Of a DNA stretch of 64,000 nt, positions 10,335 through 18,603 are shown piece by piece. Source of the stretch: Micromonospora sp. WMMD1128 (GTDB lineage Bacteria > Actinomycetota > Actinomycetes > Mycobacteriales > Micromonosporaceae); NCBI RefSeq assembly GCF_027497235.1, contig NZ_CP114902.1, positions 1,129,501 through 1,193,500 of the forward strand, read 5' to 3'. Each line of letters begins with the position of its first letter. Within the stretch, counting starts at the first letter, position 1. Position numbers and translations under genes: made by a program. The notes beneath the pieces were generated by a model. It searched no databases. It saw nothing but the letters and a program-made list of their open reading frames with translations, and had not been told where the DNA came from.

Positions 10335-11570
10335 ATGCGAAACCGCTACCTCGACCTGCTTCGCTTCCTGGCCATCCTGCGCGTCGTCACCTACCACGTC
10401 ACCGGCTACGCCACGCTCACGCTGGTGTTCCCCGCGATGGCGGTGATGTTCGCGCTCGCCGGGTCGCTGATGGCTGCGTCGCTGGGCCGTAGCGGCGTCC
10501 CCGCCGTGGCGCGCCGGCTGCGGCGGCTGCTGCCCTCGCTCTGGGTGCTCGCCGCGGTCTTCGTGCCGGCGATGCTGCTCACCGGGCTGCCGTTCAGCCC
10601 GCGGGTGCTGCTCTGGCTGTTCCCGATCGCCGATCCGCCGGCCAACTACTGGGGCGGGCTGGCCCTCAGCCCGATCTGGTACCTGCGGGACTACCTGTGG
10701 TTCGTGCTCGCCTCACCGCTGGCGCTCTGGCTGTTCCGCCGGGCGCCCCTGCCCACGCTTGCCGTCCCGTACGCCCTGCTCGCCGCGATCGAGTTCGGCA
10801 TCCTGCTGAACCCACCGGCCGTGCTGCGCGAGTTCGGTCTCTACTTCGGCGCCTGGCTGCTCGGTTTCGCCCACCACGACGGCCTGCTGCGACGGATGCG
10901 CAACCGGGTGCTGCTGCCGATCGCCGCGGTCGTCGGCGCGGCCGGGCTGGCCTGGATCTTCACCCATCCCGGCGCGCGTGGTTACGACATCAACGACATC
11001 CCGCTCGGCAACGCGCTCTGGGCGACGGCGTTCATCCTGGTGGCGATCGGGCGGGCGCCGACCGGCGTGGCCTGGGTCGACCGCGTTCCGGTGCTGGGTC
11101 GCGCGGTGACCGTGGTCAACCGGCGTGCGCTGACCATCTATCTCTGGCACATGCCGTTCGTGGTGGCGCTCACCCCGCTCGTGAGCCTGGTGGGCTGGTC
11201 GCCGCGCGACCCGGTCGGACTGTGGCTGCGCGTGGGGCTGGTCTTCGTGCTCGTCGGGGTGGTGACGTTGCTTGTCGGCTGGGTCGAGGACGTGGCCGCC
11301 CGGCGTACCCCCGAACTGGTGCCCGGCAAACGGCGCACCGCGTCCGAACGGGCGGCGGTCGCCCCGGCGAGCCCGGCCTCGGCCGGCGGTGCTTGGGCCG
11401 GCGGTGGCCCGGCCGGCGCTGGCCCGGTGAGCCCGGCCTCGGCCGGCGCGGCGGGCGCGCTTGTCGGCGCCGCGACGCGGGTGCCGGCGCCGCGCCGTAG
11501 CGCCGAGCGGTCCGCCGACCACACCGTCCAGCCGAACGACACCGTCCAGCCGGACCGCGTCGCCGACTGA
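10335..11570 (+). CDS. Membrane acyltransferase family protein
   Basis: 411-aa integral membrane protein starting MRNRYLDLLRFLAILRVVTYHVTG, the first helix and catalytic His region of acyltransferase family 3 (OatA/WecH-like O-acyltransferases). About ten hydrophobic segments follow; ALTIYLWHMPF near residue 265 is a typical late motif. The last ~80 residues are low-complexity (Pro, Ala, Ser, Gly), presumably a flexible cytosolic tail. The acceptor (cell-wall glycan, lipid or secondary metabolite) cannot be told. The start is the only Met near the motif and lacks a strong ribosome site. It is an insertion between era and recO. Confidence 0.8.
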   Translation: MRNRYLDLLRFLAILRVVTYHVTGYATLTLVFPAMAVMFALAGSLMAASLGRSGVPAVARRLRRLLPSLWVLAAVFVPAMLLTGLPFSPRVLLWLFPIADPPANYWGGLALSPIWYLRDYLWFVLASPLALWLFRRAPLPTLAVPYALLAAIEFGILLNPPAVLREFGLYFGAWLLGFAHHDGLLRRMRNRVLLPIAAVVGAAGLAWIFTHPGARGYDINDIPLGNALWATAFILVAIGRAPTGVAWVDRVPVLGRAVTVVNRRALTIYLWHMPFVVALTPLVSLVGWSPRDPVGLWLRVGLVFVLVGVVTLLVGWVEDVAARRTPELVPGKRRTASERAAVAPASPASAGGAWAGGGPAGAGPVSPASAGAAGALVGAATRVPAPRRSAERSADHTVQPNDTVQPDRVAD

Positions 11571-11662
11571 GCGCGAGCCGGATCAGCCGGGGCGACGGCC
11601 GGGCTGGGTGGGTGCCGGTCGGGCTGGCTGCGTCCCGGTCGGGCCGGGTGGGCGGTGGTCGC

Positions 11663-12460
11663 TCAGCGGCTGGACACGCTGACGTTGCCGCTGGTCGCCG
11701 AGACGTCGAGCAGCAGGGACGCGGCCGGGTCGTTCGTCACCTGCAGGGAGACGTCGCCGGACTTCGCGTCGGCCCGTACCCGGTAACGGCCCTCCGGCAC
11801 GGCCAGGTCGACGTCGCCGCTCGTGGCGTGCAACCGGGCCGGGGCCGGCTGGTCCAGCTCGATGGTGAGGTTGCCGGAGGTGGCCTCCGCGTCCACCGCG
11901 GAGGTGAGCCGCCGCGCCTCGATGTCACCGGAGCGGGCCCGCAGCCGGACCGGGCCGGCGGCCTCGCTCAGGTGGATGTTGCCCGAGGTGGTCGACGCGC
12001 GGACCTCACCGCTCGCCCCGCTGACCGTGAAGTCGCCCGAGCTGAGCGTGAAGTCCACCGCGCCGACCTCGCTGAGGTCGACGTTGCCCGACCCGGTGCC
12101 GCCGCGAACCGCCACGCCCGGTGGCGCGGTCACCTCCCAGGAGATGCTGCACCGGTTGCCGCAGTCGGTGGGCAGCACCAGCTCGTCGCCCTTGATCTCG
12201 TACCGGCTGTCCGGCTCGCCGCCTTCGTAGCGGACCACCCGTTTGATGCGTACCTGGTCGGCCGGACCGTTGGCCCGGACCACGACGTCGCCCGAGCCGT
12301 CGCCGTCCACGTTGATCCGGGTGATCCTGGTGCGCTCGGTCTGGTCGTAGTCGAGGCGACGGAACGAGAGGGTGTCACACCCGGCGAGGACGATGAGCGT
12401 GGCGGTCGCGGTCGCGGCCACCACCACGCGGGGCCGGACGGCCGTTCGGAGCGAAGCCAT
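11663..12460 (-). CDS. DUF4097-type beta-helix lipoprotein
   Basis: 265-aa secreted lipoprotein. The N-terminus has a signal peptide with lipobox LAGC (TLIVLAGCDTL). The mature part contains repeated units such as ATSGNLTIEL, ATSGDVDLAV and AKSGDVSLQV, each ~20-25 residues with a SG(N/D)(V/I) turn, as in the DUF4097/adhesin-like beta-helix family. Role unknown; probably membrane-anchored on the outer face. It is divergent from recO. The start has no ribosome site, but a TAGGGT -10-like element lies 7 nt upstream, consistent with a leaderless transcript. Confidence 0.8.
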   Translation of the reverse strand: MASLRTAVRPRVVVAATATATLIVLAGCDTLSFRRLDYDQTERTRITRINVDGDGSGDVVVRANGPADQVRIKRVVRYEGGEPDSRYEIKGDELVLPTDCGNRCSISWEVTAPPGVAVRGGTGSGNVDLSEVGAVDFTLSSGDFTVSGASGEVRASTTSGNIHLSEAAGPVRLRARSGDIEARRLTSAVDAEATSGNLTIELDQPAPARLHATSGDVDLAVPEGRYRVRADAKSGDVSLQVTNDPAASLLLDVSATSGNVSVSSR

Positions 12461-12467
12461 GGCCAGA

Positions 12468-12473
12468 ACCCTA
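12468..12473 (-). promoter_or_regulatory. Putative leaderless -10 (TAGGGT) of the DUF4097 lipoprotein gene
   Basis: On the minus strand TAGGGT is followed by 7 nt and then ATG 12460, the spacing expected for transcription starting at the start codon. No Shine-Dalgarno sequence is visible. Supported only by pattern. Confidence 0.4.
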
Positions 12474-12561
12474 GGGCCGGCCGGACGGCCGGCACATCGG
12501 GGATGGTCCGCCGGTCCACCCCGAACCAACCCTGAGATCGCACCCCGAGGAGAATGGGCCG

Positions 12562-13437
12562 GTGGCCGGCTACCGTCGACAGCTCTACCGCGACGACGCG
12601 GTGGTGCTGCGTGTGCAGAAGCTGGGCGAGTCCGACCGGATCATCACCCTGTTCACCCGCCGGCACGGCCGGCTGCGCGCGGTGGCCCGGGGCGTCCGAC
12701 GCACCACCAGCAGGTTCGGCGCCCGGCTGGAGCCGTTCGGGCACGTCGACCTCCAGCTCGCCGGTGACCCCAAGGGCAACCAGGGCAGCTCGCTGCACAC
12801 CGTCAGCCAGGTCGAGGCGATCGAGCTGTACGGCAAGCGGTTCCTCGGCGACTACCCCCGCTACACGGCGGCCAGCGCGATCGCCGAGACCGCCGAGCGG
12901 CTGACCCCGGTCGAGCGGGAGCCGTCGCTGCGGCTGTTCCAGCTCACCCTCGGCGCGATGAAGTCCCTGGCCCGCGGCGACCACGCCACCACCCTCGTGC
13001 TCGACGCCTACCTGCTGCGCGGCATGTCGTTCGCCGGCTGGGCGCCGGCGCTGTCCGCCTGCGCGGTCTGCGGCGAGCCGGGCCGGCACCGCGCGTTCTC
13101 GGTGCCGGCCGGCGGCGCCGTCTGCCCGGACTGCCGCCCCCCGGGCGCCGCCCACCCCGCGCCGGCCACGCTCCTGCTGATGTCCGCGCTGACCAGCGGC
13201 GACTGGGCGCACGCCGACGCCACCGACACCGGCGTACGCCGGGAGTGCAGCGGCCTGGTCGCGGCGCACCTCCAGTGGCATCTGGAGCGCGCGCTACGCT
13301 CGCTGCCGCTGGTCGACCGGGGTGCCCCGGCGGCCGGCACGGTCCCGCCGCCCGGCGGCGCGAGGCCGGGTGTGGTCCCGCCGCGCACCGGCGCCGGACC
13401 CGCCGCCGCTGGTGTGAACAGGGAGATGACCGAGTGA
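12562..13437 (+). CDS. recO: DNA repair protein RecO
   Basis: 291-aa RecFOR-pathway protein that loads RecA on SSB-coated DNA. The N-terminal OB fold starts [30 protein letters not shown] (first part shown), and the zinc-binding segment has CAVCG and CPDC. The C-terminal ~35 residues are Pro/Gly-rich and not conserved. The GTG start is supported by GAGGAG about 11 nt upstream. The stop overlaps uppS (GTGA), the same recO-uppS arrangement as in mycobacteria. Confidence 0.94.
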   Translation: MAGYRRQLYRDDAVVLRVQKLGESDRIITLFTRRHGRLRAVARGVRRTTSRFGARLEPFGHVDLQLAGDPKGNQGSSLHTVSQVEAIELYGKRFLGDYPRYTAASAIAETAERLTPVEREPSLRLFQLTLGAMKSLARGDHATTLVLDAYLLRGMSFAGWAPALSACAVCGEPGRHRAFSVPAGGAVCPDCRPPGAAHPAPATLLLMSALTSGDWAHADATDTGVRRECSGLVAAHLQWHLERALRSLPLVDRGAPAAGTVPPPGGARPGVVPPRTGAGPAAAGVNREMTE

Positions 13438-14246
13438 TCCGTTCGACGAGGGCGACCCGCCGCGAGCCGACCCCGCCGACCCCGCACCCGTCCGGCGCCC
13501 GGCCGCCGGCGCTGCCGGCCGCCGCGCTGCCCCGGCACATCGCCATCGTGATGGACGGCAACGGCCGCTGGGCCAAGGAACGCGGCCTGCCCCGCACCAA
13601 GGGGCACGAGCAGGGTGAGCACAGCCTCTTCGACACCATCGAGGGCGCGATCGAGCTGGGCGTGCCCTACCTGTCGGCGTACGCGTTCTCCACCGAGAAC
13701 TGGCGTCGCTCGCCGGACGAGGTCCGCTTCCTGATGGGCTTCAACCGCGACGTCATCCGCCGCCGCCGTGACCAGCTCGTCGACCTGGGCGTACGGGTGG
13801 TCTGGTCGGGCCGGGCCGGGCGGCTCTGGAAGAGCGTGATCTCCGAGTTGCAGACCGCCGAGGAGATGTCCCGCGGCAACTCGACGCTGACGCTCCAGTT
13901 CTGCGTCAACTACGGCGGTCAGGCCGAGATCGCCGACGCCGCCGCCGCGATCGCCCGGGACGTCGCCGCCGGCAAGCTCGACCCGGGCAAGGTCACCGAG
14001 AAGACGGTGGCGCGTTACCTCTACCACCCCGAGGTGCCCGAGGTCGACCTGTTCCTGCGCCCCTCCGGCGAGCAGCGCATCTCCAACTTCATGCTGTGGC
14101 AGACCGCGTACGCGGAACTGGTCTACCTGGACACGCTCTGGCCCGACTTCGACCGCCGTCACCTCTGGTACGCCTGCGAGCTGTACGCGCAGCGGGACCG
14201 CCGCTTCGGCGGGGCGCTGCCCAACCCGGTGGCCCCGGGAGGCTGA
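13434..14246 (+). CDS. uppS: Isoprenyl transferase (cis-prenyl diphosphate synthase, UppS type)
   Basis: 270-aa cis-prenyltransferase that elongates allylic diphosphates with isopentenyl diphosphate to make the polyprenyl carrier for peptidoglycan and other wall polymers. Conserved blocks: [18 protein letters not shown] (catalytic Asp), the [13 protein letters not shown] region, and [21 protein letters not shown] with the pyrophosphate-binding Arg and Ser. The start is the GTG overlapping the recO stop; the first ~30 residues are a Pro-rich extension. It matches the longer actinobacterial Z-decaprenyl type (Rv2361c-like). Confidence 0.94.
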   Translation: MIRSTRATRREPTPPTPHPSGARPPALPAAALPRHIAIVMDGNGRWAKERGLPRTKGHEQGEHSLFDTIEGAIELGVPYLSAYAFSTENWRRSPDEVRFLMGFNRDVIRRRRDQLVDLGVRVVWSGRAGRLWKSVISELQTAEEMSRGNSTLTLQFCVNYGGQAEIADAAAAIARDVAAGKLDPGKVTEKTVARYLYHPEVPEVDLFLRPSGEQRISNFMLWQTAYAELVYLDTLWPDFDRRHLWYACELYAQRDRRFGGALPNPVAPGG

Positions 14247-14314
14247 GCTCACGCTTACCGACGCGACACGCTGGGTATCGAACAGGAATACCAGCAAACG
14301 CGGAGGTGAACCAC

Positions 14315-14500
14315 ATGATTCAGAAGCGGATCGGGCAGTGGGCGATCATGGCGGTCGCCGTGCCGCTGGCGGCGGCCGGTGCCCGCCGGCTCAGCCACAC
14401 GCTTGAGGCCCGCCGTGGCCCGACCGGAGTGAGCCGCCTGCTGACCAAGGGCGCCGACCTGATCCGGCCGCAGAAGGCCAAGCGACGTCGGTTCTTCTGA
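14315..14500 (+). CDS. Small basic protein, conserved-looking, unknown function
   Basis: 61-aa protein starting MIQKRIGQWAIMAVAVPLAAAGA, with one hydrophobic segment (residues 7-24), then a basic tail ending KAKRRRFF. A strong GGAGG lies 8 nt before the ATG, and two hairpins follow the stop, so this is a real small gene with its own end signal. Likely membrane-anchored with a cytosolic basic tail. I do not recognise the family. Confidence 0.7.
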   Translation: MIQKRIGQWAIMAVAVPLAAAGARRLSHTLEARRGPTGVSRLLTKGADLIRPQKAKRRRFF

Positions 14501-14504
14501 CCCC

Positions 14505-14580
14505 CTCGACGGCCGGGCAACTCCGGCCGTCGAGCCGAACGCCCCGCGCCCCGGCCTCTCCGGCCGGACCGCGGGGCGTT
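14505..14580. terminator. Double-hairpin terminator between convergent genes
   Basis: First hairpin: 12-bp perfect stem 14505-14516 / 14523-14534 (arm CTCGACGGCCGG) with a 6-nt loop. Second: 11-bp stem 14538-14548 / 14570-14580 (arm AACGCCCCGCG). They sit between the 61-aa gene (plus) and gnd (minus) and may end transcription from both sides. No long T-tract, as usual in high-GC actinobacteria. Confidence 0.75.
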
Positions 14581-14602
14581 CCACTGTCAGCGCTCCCGGG
14601 CG

Positions 14603-16045
14603 TCAGCCCTCCACCTCGGAGCGGTCGCCCGCCCACAGGGTGTGGAACGAGCCGTCCCGGTCCACCCGGCGGTAGGTGTGCGCGCCGAAGTTGTCCCGCA
14701 GACCCTGGATCAACGCGGCCGGCAGCCGCTCGGCGCGCAGCGCGTCGAAGTAGGCGAGCGACGACGAGAAGGCCGGCGTCGGCACACCCGCCCGGGCCGC
14801 GTCGGCCACCACCCGCCGCCAGCCCGGGACGCCGGCGCTGACCCGGTCGGCGAACCAGGGCGCGACGAGCAGCGTCGCCAGGTCCGGCTCGCCGTCGTAC
14901 GCCTCCTTGATCCGGTCCAGGAAGCGGGCCCGGATGATGCAACCACCCCGCCAGATGGTGGCCGTGCCGCCCAGGTCGATGTCCCAGTCGTACTCCCGGC
15001 TGCCGGCGCGGATGTGGTCGAAGCCCTGCGCGTACGCGACGATCTTGCTGGCCAGCAGCGCGCGGCGCACGTCCTCGACGAACGTGTCCCGGTCCTCCAC
15101 CTGCCACTTCTCGCCGGCGTCGGGGAACACCCGGCGGGCCGCCTCGCGCTGGTCGGCGTGGCCGGACAGCGACCTGGCGAACGTGGCCTCGGCGATGCCG
15201 GTGATCGGGATGCCCAGGTCCAGCGCGCTCTGCACGGTCCAGCGGCCGGTGCCCTTCTGCTCGGCCTGGTCGAGCACCACGTCCACGAACGCCTTGCCGG
15301 TCGCCGGGTCGGTGTGGCCGAGCACGTCGGCGGTGATCTCGATGAGGAACGACTCCAACTCGCCGCCGTTCCACTCCCGGAAGATCTCCGCGATCTCCGC
15401 CGGGCTCGCCGACAGACCGGCCCGCAACAGGTCGTACGCCTCGGCGATGAGCTGCATGTCGGCGTACTCGATGCCGTTGTGCACCATCTTCACGAAGTGG
15501 CCCGCGCCGTCCGGCCCGACGTGCCGGCAGCACGACTCGCCCTCGACCTGCGCGGCGATCTTCTCGAAGATCGGCCCGAGCTTCTGGTAGGACTCCGCCG
15601 AGCCGCCCGGCATGATGCTCGGGCCGAGCAGCGCGCCCTCCTCGCCACCGGAGACGCCGGTGCCGACGAAGTGCAGCCCGTGCTCGCGCAGCGCCTCCTC
15701 CCGGCGGCGGGTGTCGGCGAAGTGCGCGTTGCCGCAGTCGACGACGATGTCCCCCTCCTCCAGCAGCGGGATCAGCTCGTCGATCACGGCGTCGGTCGGC
15801 GCGCCGGCCTTCACCATCACGATCACCGCACGCGGCCGCTCCAGCGAGCCGACGAAGTCGGCAAGCGACTCGGACGGCACGAAGGTGCCCTCGTCGCCGT
15901 GCTCGGCGACCAGGCTGCGGGTGCGTTCCGGCGACCGGTTGTGCACCGCCACGGAGAAGCCGTTGCGGGCCAGGTTCCGGGCCAGGTTGCGACCCATCAC
16001 CGCCAGACCGGTGACCCCGATCTGCGCCGTCGCCTGTTCTGCCAT
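14603..16045 (-). CDS. gnd: 6-phosphogluconate dehydrogenase, decarboxylating (NADP-dependent)
   Basis: 480-aa enzyme of the oxidative pentose phosphate pathway: 6-phosphogluconate to ribulose 5-phosphate plus CO2 and NADPH. The N-terminal Rossmann motif is IGVTGLAVMGRNLARNLA; the signature VGTGVSGGEEGALLGPSIMPGG and the catalytic HFVKMVHNGIEYADM follow. Length fits the long NADP-type. The gene stands alone, ending at a double hairpin and preceded by a 127-bp gap before a thiamine-binding protein gene on the same strand. Confidence 0.95.
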   Translation of the reverse strand: MAEQATAQIGVTGLAVMGRNLARNLARNGFSVAVHNRSPERTRSLVAEHGDEGTFVPSESLADFVGSLERPRAVIVMVKAGAPTDAVIDELIPLLEEGDIVVDCGNAHFADTRRREEALREHGLHFVGTGVSGGEEGALLGPSIMPGGSAESYQKLGPIFEKIAAQVEGESCCRHVGPDGAGHFVKMVHNGIEYADMQLIAEAYDLLRAGLSASPAEIAEIFREWNGGELESFLIEITADVLGHTDPATGKAFVDVVLDQAEQKGTGRWTVQSALDLGIPITGIAEATFARSLSGHADQREAARRVFPDAGEKWQVEDRDTFVEDVRRALLASKIVAYAQGFDHIRAGSREYDWDIDLGGTATIWRGGCIIRARFLDRIKEAYDGEPDLATLLVAPWFADRVSAGVPGWRRVVADAARAGVPTPAFSSSLAYFDALRAERLPAALIQGLRDNFGAHTYRRVDRDGSFHTLWAGDRSEVEG

Positions 16046-16172
16046 GCGTACCGCCCCTCTCGTCCGCGCCGCGTACCGCGACCGTCCTCGCTGCCGTCAT
16101 GCGACCGTATCGCGGTCACCGGGTGAGCGGATCACACCTCGACGGTGGGTGAGGAGCCGGTGGCGGCTCGTC

Positions 16173-16469
16173 TCACCCCTCGGCGAGCCGCGCCTCCACG
16201 TGTGCCACCTTCGCGGTCAACGCCTCGGTCACGCCGGGGCGTAGGTCGGCCTTGAGCACCAGGCTGACCCGGGGCGCCTGGGCCGCGACGGTGTCGACGG
16301 CCCGCTTCACCACCGCCATCACCTCGTCCCACTCACCCTCCACCGTGGTGAACATGGCGTCGGTCCGGTTCGGCAGGCCGGACTCACGTACCACCCGGAC
16401 GGCGTCGGCGACCAGGTCGCCCACGGACTCACCCACGCCGAGCGGGGTGATCGAGAACGCGATCAGCAT
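16173..16469 (-). CDS. Thiamine-binding protein, MTH1187/YkoF family
   Basis: 98-aa protein of the Thiamine_BP (UPF0045) family: [20 protein letters not shown] at the start, the [21 protein letters not shown] segment and [12 protein letters not shown]. Relatives bind thiamine or its HMP precursor; in B. subtilis ykoF is in the ykoFEDC operon. Here it lies 1.3 kb from a complete YkoE-YkoD-YkoC transporter under a TPP riboswitch, which supports a thiamine-related role, though they are separate transcription units. Confidence 0.82.
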   Translation of the reverse strand: MLIAFSITPLGVGESVGDLVADAVRVVRESGLPNRTDAMFTTVEGEWDEVMAVVKRAVDTVAAQAPRVSLVLKADLRPGVTEALTAKVAHVEARLAEG

Positions 16470-16742
16470 GTCGCCGATGGTGCCAGTAATTCGGGTGCGG
16501 GTGGGGCGGGCGCGGGCTAGCGTGTCGGTATGCGTAAGTGACGCCCTTCCTCCGAGCACCGGTCCACCGCCACACGTGCCGTGGACCCGTCCCGCTCCGG
16601 GCGTCCGCATCCTGTTTCCCGCCGCCGTTGTTCGCGGTGACTGTCGTGGTCGGATCGCACCGGGGCACCCGCTCGGCGCGTCCCTGGTCGGCGCGCCCCG
16701 GCGCGTCCAGGTCGGCGCGCCCGACAGACAGGAGGCCCGCGG

Positions 16743-17204
16743 ATGCCCGCGAAGCGCACCCCGAAGAAGTCCCGTAAGCCGTCCCCGCTGGGGTTGCCCC
16801 CGACCGATGCCGACGCGCTCGCCGTGTCCCCGTCGACACCGGTGACCCTGCCCGCGGCTGGTTCCATCGGTCCGGCTGTGCCGGCGTTACCCGGTTCACC
16901 CGGTCCGGCTGTGCCGGCGTTGCCCGGTTCACCCGGTCCGGCTGTGCCGGCGTTGCCCGGTTCAGTCGGTCCGGTTGTGTCGGCGTCGGCTGGTCCGGGG
17001 TTGGCCGGTTCGGTATCGGCCGGTTCGGGGTTGGCTGGTTCGGGGTTAGCTGGTTCGGGGTTGGCTGGTTCGGGGTTGGCTGGTTCGGAGTCGGCTCGCC
17101 CAGCGCCGCCGAAGGCCGGCCCGCCCGCCGGCCGCGATGCTCGGCTGTCCGGCCACAGCCAGCGGTCAGGCCAAAACCGTTTCTACGCCTTCCGGCGTAG
17201 CTGA
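16743..17204 (+). CDS. Low-complexity repeat protein, unknown function
   Basis: 153-aa protein with a basic start ([14 protein letters not shown]), a middle built of three near-identical 33-bp (11-aa) units of [11 protein letters not shown] and about six GLAGS units, and a basic aromatic end [17 protein letters not shown] lies close upstream of the ATG, favouring a real gene. There is no signal peptide or membrane segment. The repeats may vary in copy number between strains. I do not recognise the family; only the ends look conserved in style. Confidence 0.5.
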   Translation: MPAKRTPKKSRKPSPLGLPPTDADALAVSPSTPVTLPAAGSIGPAVPALPGSPGPAVPALPGSPGPAVPALPGSVGPVVSASAGPGLAGSVSAGSGLAGSGLAGSGLAGSGLAGSESARPAPPKAGPPAGRDARLSGHSQRSGQNRFYAFRRS

Positions 17205-17246
17205 CCGCCGACCGTCCCCGGCTCCCGTGCGTCCCGTATGCGCCAC

Positions 17247-17296
17247 AGATCTTGGAAGCTCCCGGCCCCTCCAGGGGCCCTCCCCTTCCAAGATCT
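17247..17296. repeat. Palindrome 1, arms AGATCTTGGAAG
   Basis: 12-bp perfect arms at 17247-17258 and 17285-17296. Inside is a second hairpin of 7 bp with a 2-nt loop (17264-17270 / 17273-17279), giving a cruciform-like structure of 50 bp. Confidence 0.75.
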
Positions 17297-17310
17297 TCAA
17301 TCCACCCCGT

Positions 17311-17368
17311 TGATCATGAAGTTGGCGGCGACAAAAGGGATGGAGAGGGGCCGCCAACTTCATGATCA
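17311..17368. repeat. Palindrome 2, 19-bp arms beginning TGATCATGAAGTTGG
   Basis: Perfect 19-bp arms at 17311-17329 and 17350-17368 around a 20-nt loop. A close relative with the same GATCATGAAGTTG core lies at 20328-20386. The length and conservation mark a repeated element rather than a chance terminator. Confidence 0.85.
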
Positions 17369-17414
17369 CCGCCGAACCGGCGCTCGGGCGGTCGCCGGGG
17401 CGTTCTCCCGGCCG

Positions 17415-17471
17415 TGATCAAGGATTTTGCGTCGGATTTCCGCCTTCACGACCACGCGAACTCCTTGATCA
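17415..17471. repeat. Palindrome 3, arms TGATCAAGGA
   Basis: 10-bp perfect arms at 17415-17424 and 17462-17471 with a 37-nt interior that has further partial pairing (TTGCGT / ACGCGA). Total 57 bp. Confidence 0.65.
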
Positions 17472-17546
17472 ATCACCCGCCCCGGCCAGCACCGTGGACC
17501 CCGACGCGCCATCCACAGATGGCTCTCGCCCTTCTGTGGCTGTCTC

Positions 17547-17620
17547 TCGATCTTGGACTTGGGGTGCCAATAAGTGTCACTTTTGTTCTGATATTGGAGG
17601 TGCCACAAGTCGAAGATCGA
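17547..17620. repeat. Palindrome 4, arms TCGATCTTgGACTTG
   Basis: 15-bp arms at 17547-17561 and 17606-17620 with one mismatch. The interior includes CCAATA / TATTGG, which can also pair. It is the AT-richest part of the neighbourhood. Confidence 0.6.
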
Positions 17621-17802
17621 CGCCAGCACGCGGGACCTCGGCGGGGGAGAGGGGACCTGGAGGGGCATATGGAGGTGTTGCGGCTTTCGGTGTGTGTCGG
17701 AGGGCTTGTTCGCCGTGCGGGAGCGCGGCGGGTGGCTCCACTCGGCGATCACGAGCCGGACCGGGCTGGGCTGGACCAAGCCGGGTTGAGGGGGTGGTCG
17801 GG

Positions 17803-18603
17803 TCAGCCGATCAGGGGGCGGAAGGTGCCGAGCAGCACGCTTACCGTCAGGGCCGCGCCGGCCAGCAGCGCCGCCCCGGCGATCAACAGCCCGTCGGCCC
17901 GGGTGAAGAGCTGTCGGCGGGCGACCGTACGCGGGGTGCCGGCGTCGAAGCCCCGCGCGTCCATCGCCACCGCCAGCCGGGTGCCCCGCCGGATCGCGCC
18001 GACCAACAGCGTGAACGCGGTGGACGCGAAGAGCCGCAGCTTGGCCACCGGGTTGCGGCCGGCGTCCACGCCCCGCGCCCGACGAGCCATGCTGATCATG
18101 CGCCACTCCTGTTCGAGCAGCGGCACCAGCCGGAACGCGGCAAGCGCGCCGATGGCGAACCGGGCCGGGGCCTTGGCGTTCTGGATCAGCGCGTCGGCCA
18201 GGTCGGTCGGGTCGGTGGTGGCGAACACGATGATCCCGGGCAGCGCCACCGCGAGCATCCGCAGCACCAGCCCGAGCGCGGTGACCAGCACGCCCTCGGT
18301 GACCAGCACCGGGCCGGCCTCGACGAGCACCCGACCGGACCGGTCGGCGGCGAAGAGCACAAGTGTGACCAGGATGCCGGCGGCGGCGGCCAGCAGCGGC
18401 CACGCCCGCCGGGCCAGCACCCGGTAGCGGACGCCGAACAGCGGCAGCGCGGCCAGCTCGACGGCGATGGCGATGGCCGGCGCGACCGGATCCAGGGTCG
18501 CCACCAGCACGATGGTGAACACCATCGCGGCGGCCAGCTTCGCCACCGGGTTGCGCCGGGCCAGCGGGGCGCCCGGCGTCGCCACCGGTTCCAGGCTGAT
18601 CAC
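17803..18603 (-). CDS. ykoC: ECF transporter transmembrane component (YkoC/EcfT type)
   Basis: 266-aa EcfT-family membrane protein: NPVAKLAAAMVFTIVLVATLDPVAP at the start, five to six hydrophobic helices, and the coupling-helix motifs ARRARGVDAG and AMDARGFDAG (the Ala-Arg-Gly signatures that touch the ATPases). With YkoD and YkoE it forms a transporter predicted to import HMP or thiamine. Start is GTG 18603 overlapping the ykoD stop (GTGA). It is the last gene of the riboswitch-controlled operon. Confidence 0.88.
   Translation of the reverse strand: MISLEPVATPGAPLARRNPVAKLAAAMVFTIVLVATLDPVAPAIAIAVELAALPLFGVRYRVLARRAWPLLAAAAGILVTLVLFAADRSGRVLVEAGPVLVTEGVLVTALGLVLRMLAVALPGIIVFATTDPTDLADALIQNAKAPARFAIGALAAFRLVPLLEQEWRMISMARRARGVDAGRNPVAKLRLFASTAFTLLVGAIRRGTRLAVAMDARGFDAGTPRTVARRQLFTRADGLLIAGAALLAGAALTVSVLLGTFRPLIG

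Larger units (their letters stand above)
17205..17802. other. 598-bp non-coding region with four palindromes
   Basis: No convincing gene on either strand. The stretch holds four successive inverted repeats (listed separately), all containing GATC, and a locally AT-richer segment around 17570-17600. An open frame across it continues into ykoC on the opposite strand and has no coding character. Confidence 0.6.

Noticed and set aside
17414..18427. Plus-strand open frames across the palindrome region into ykoC
   Set aside because: Begin in non-coding palindromes and then run antisense to ykoC; no coding signature.
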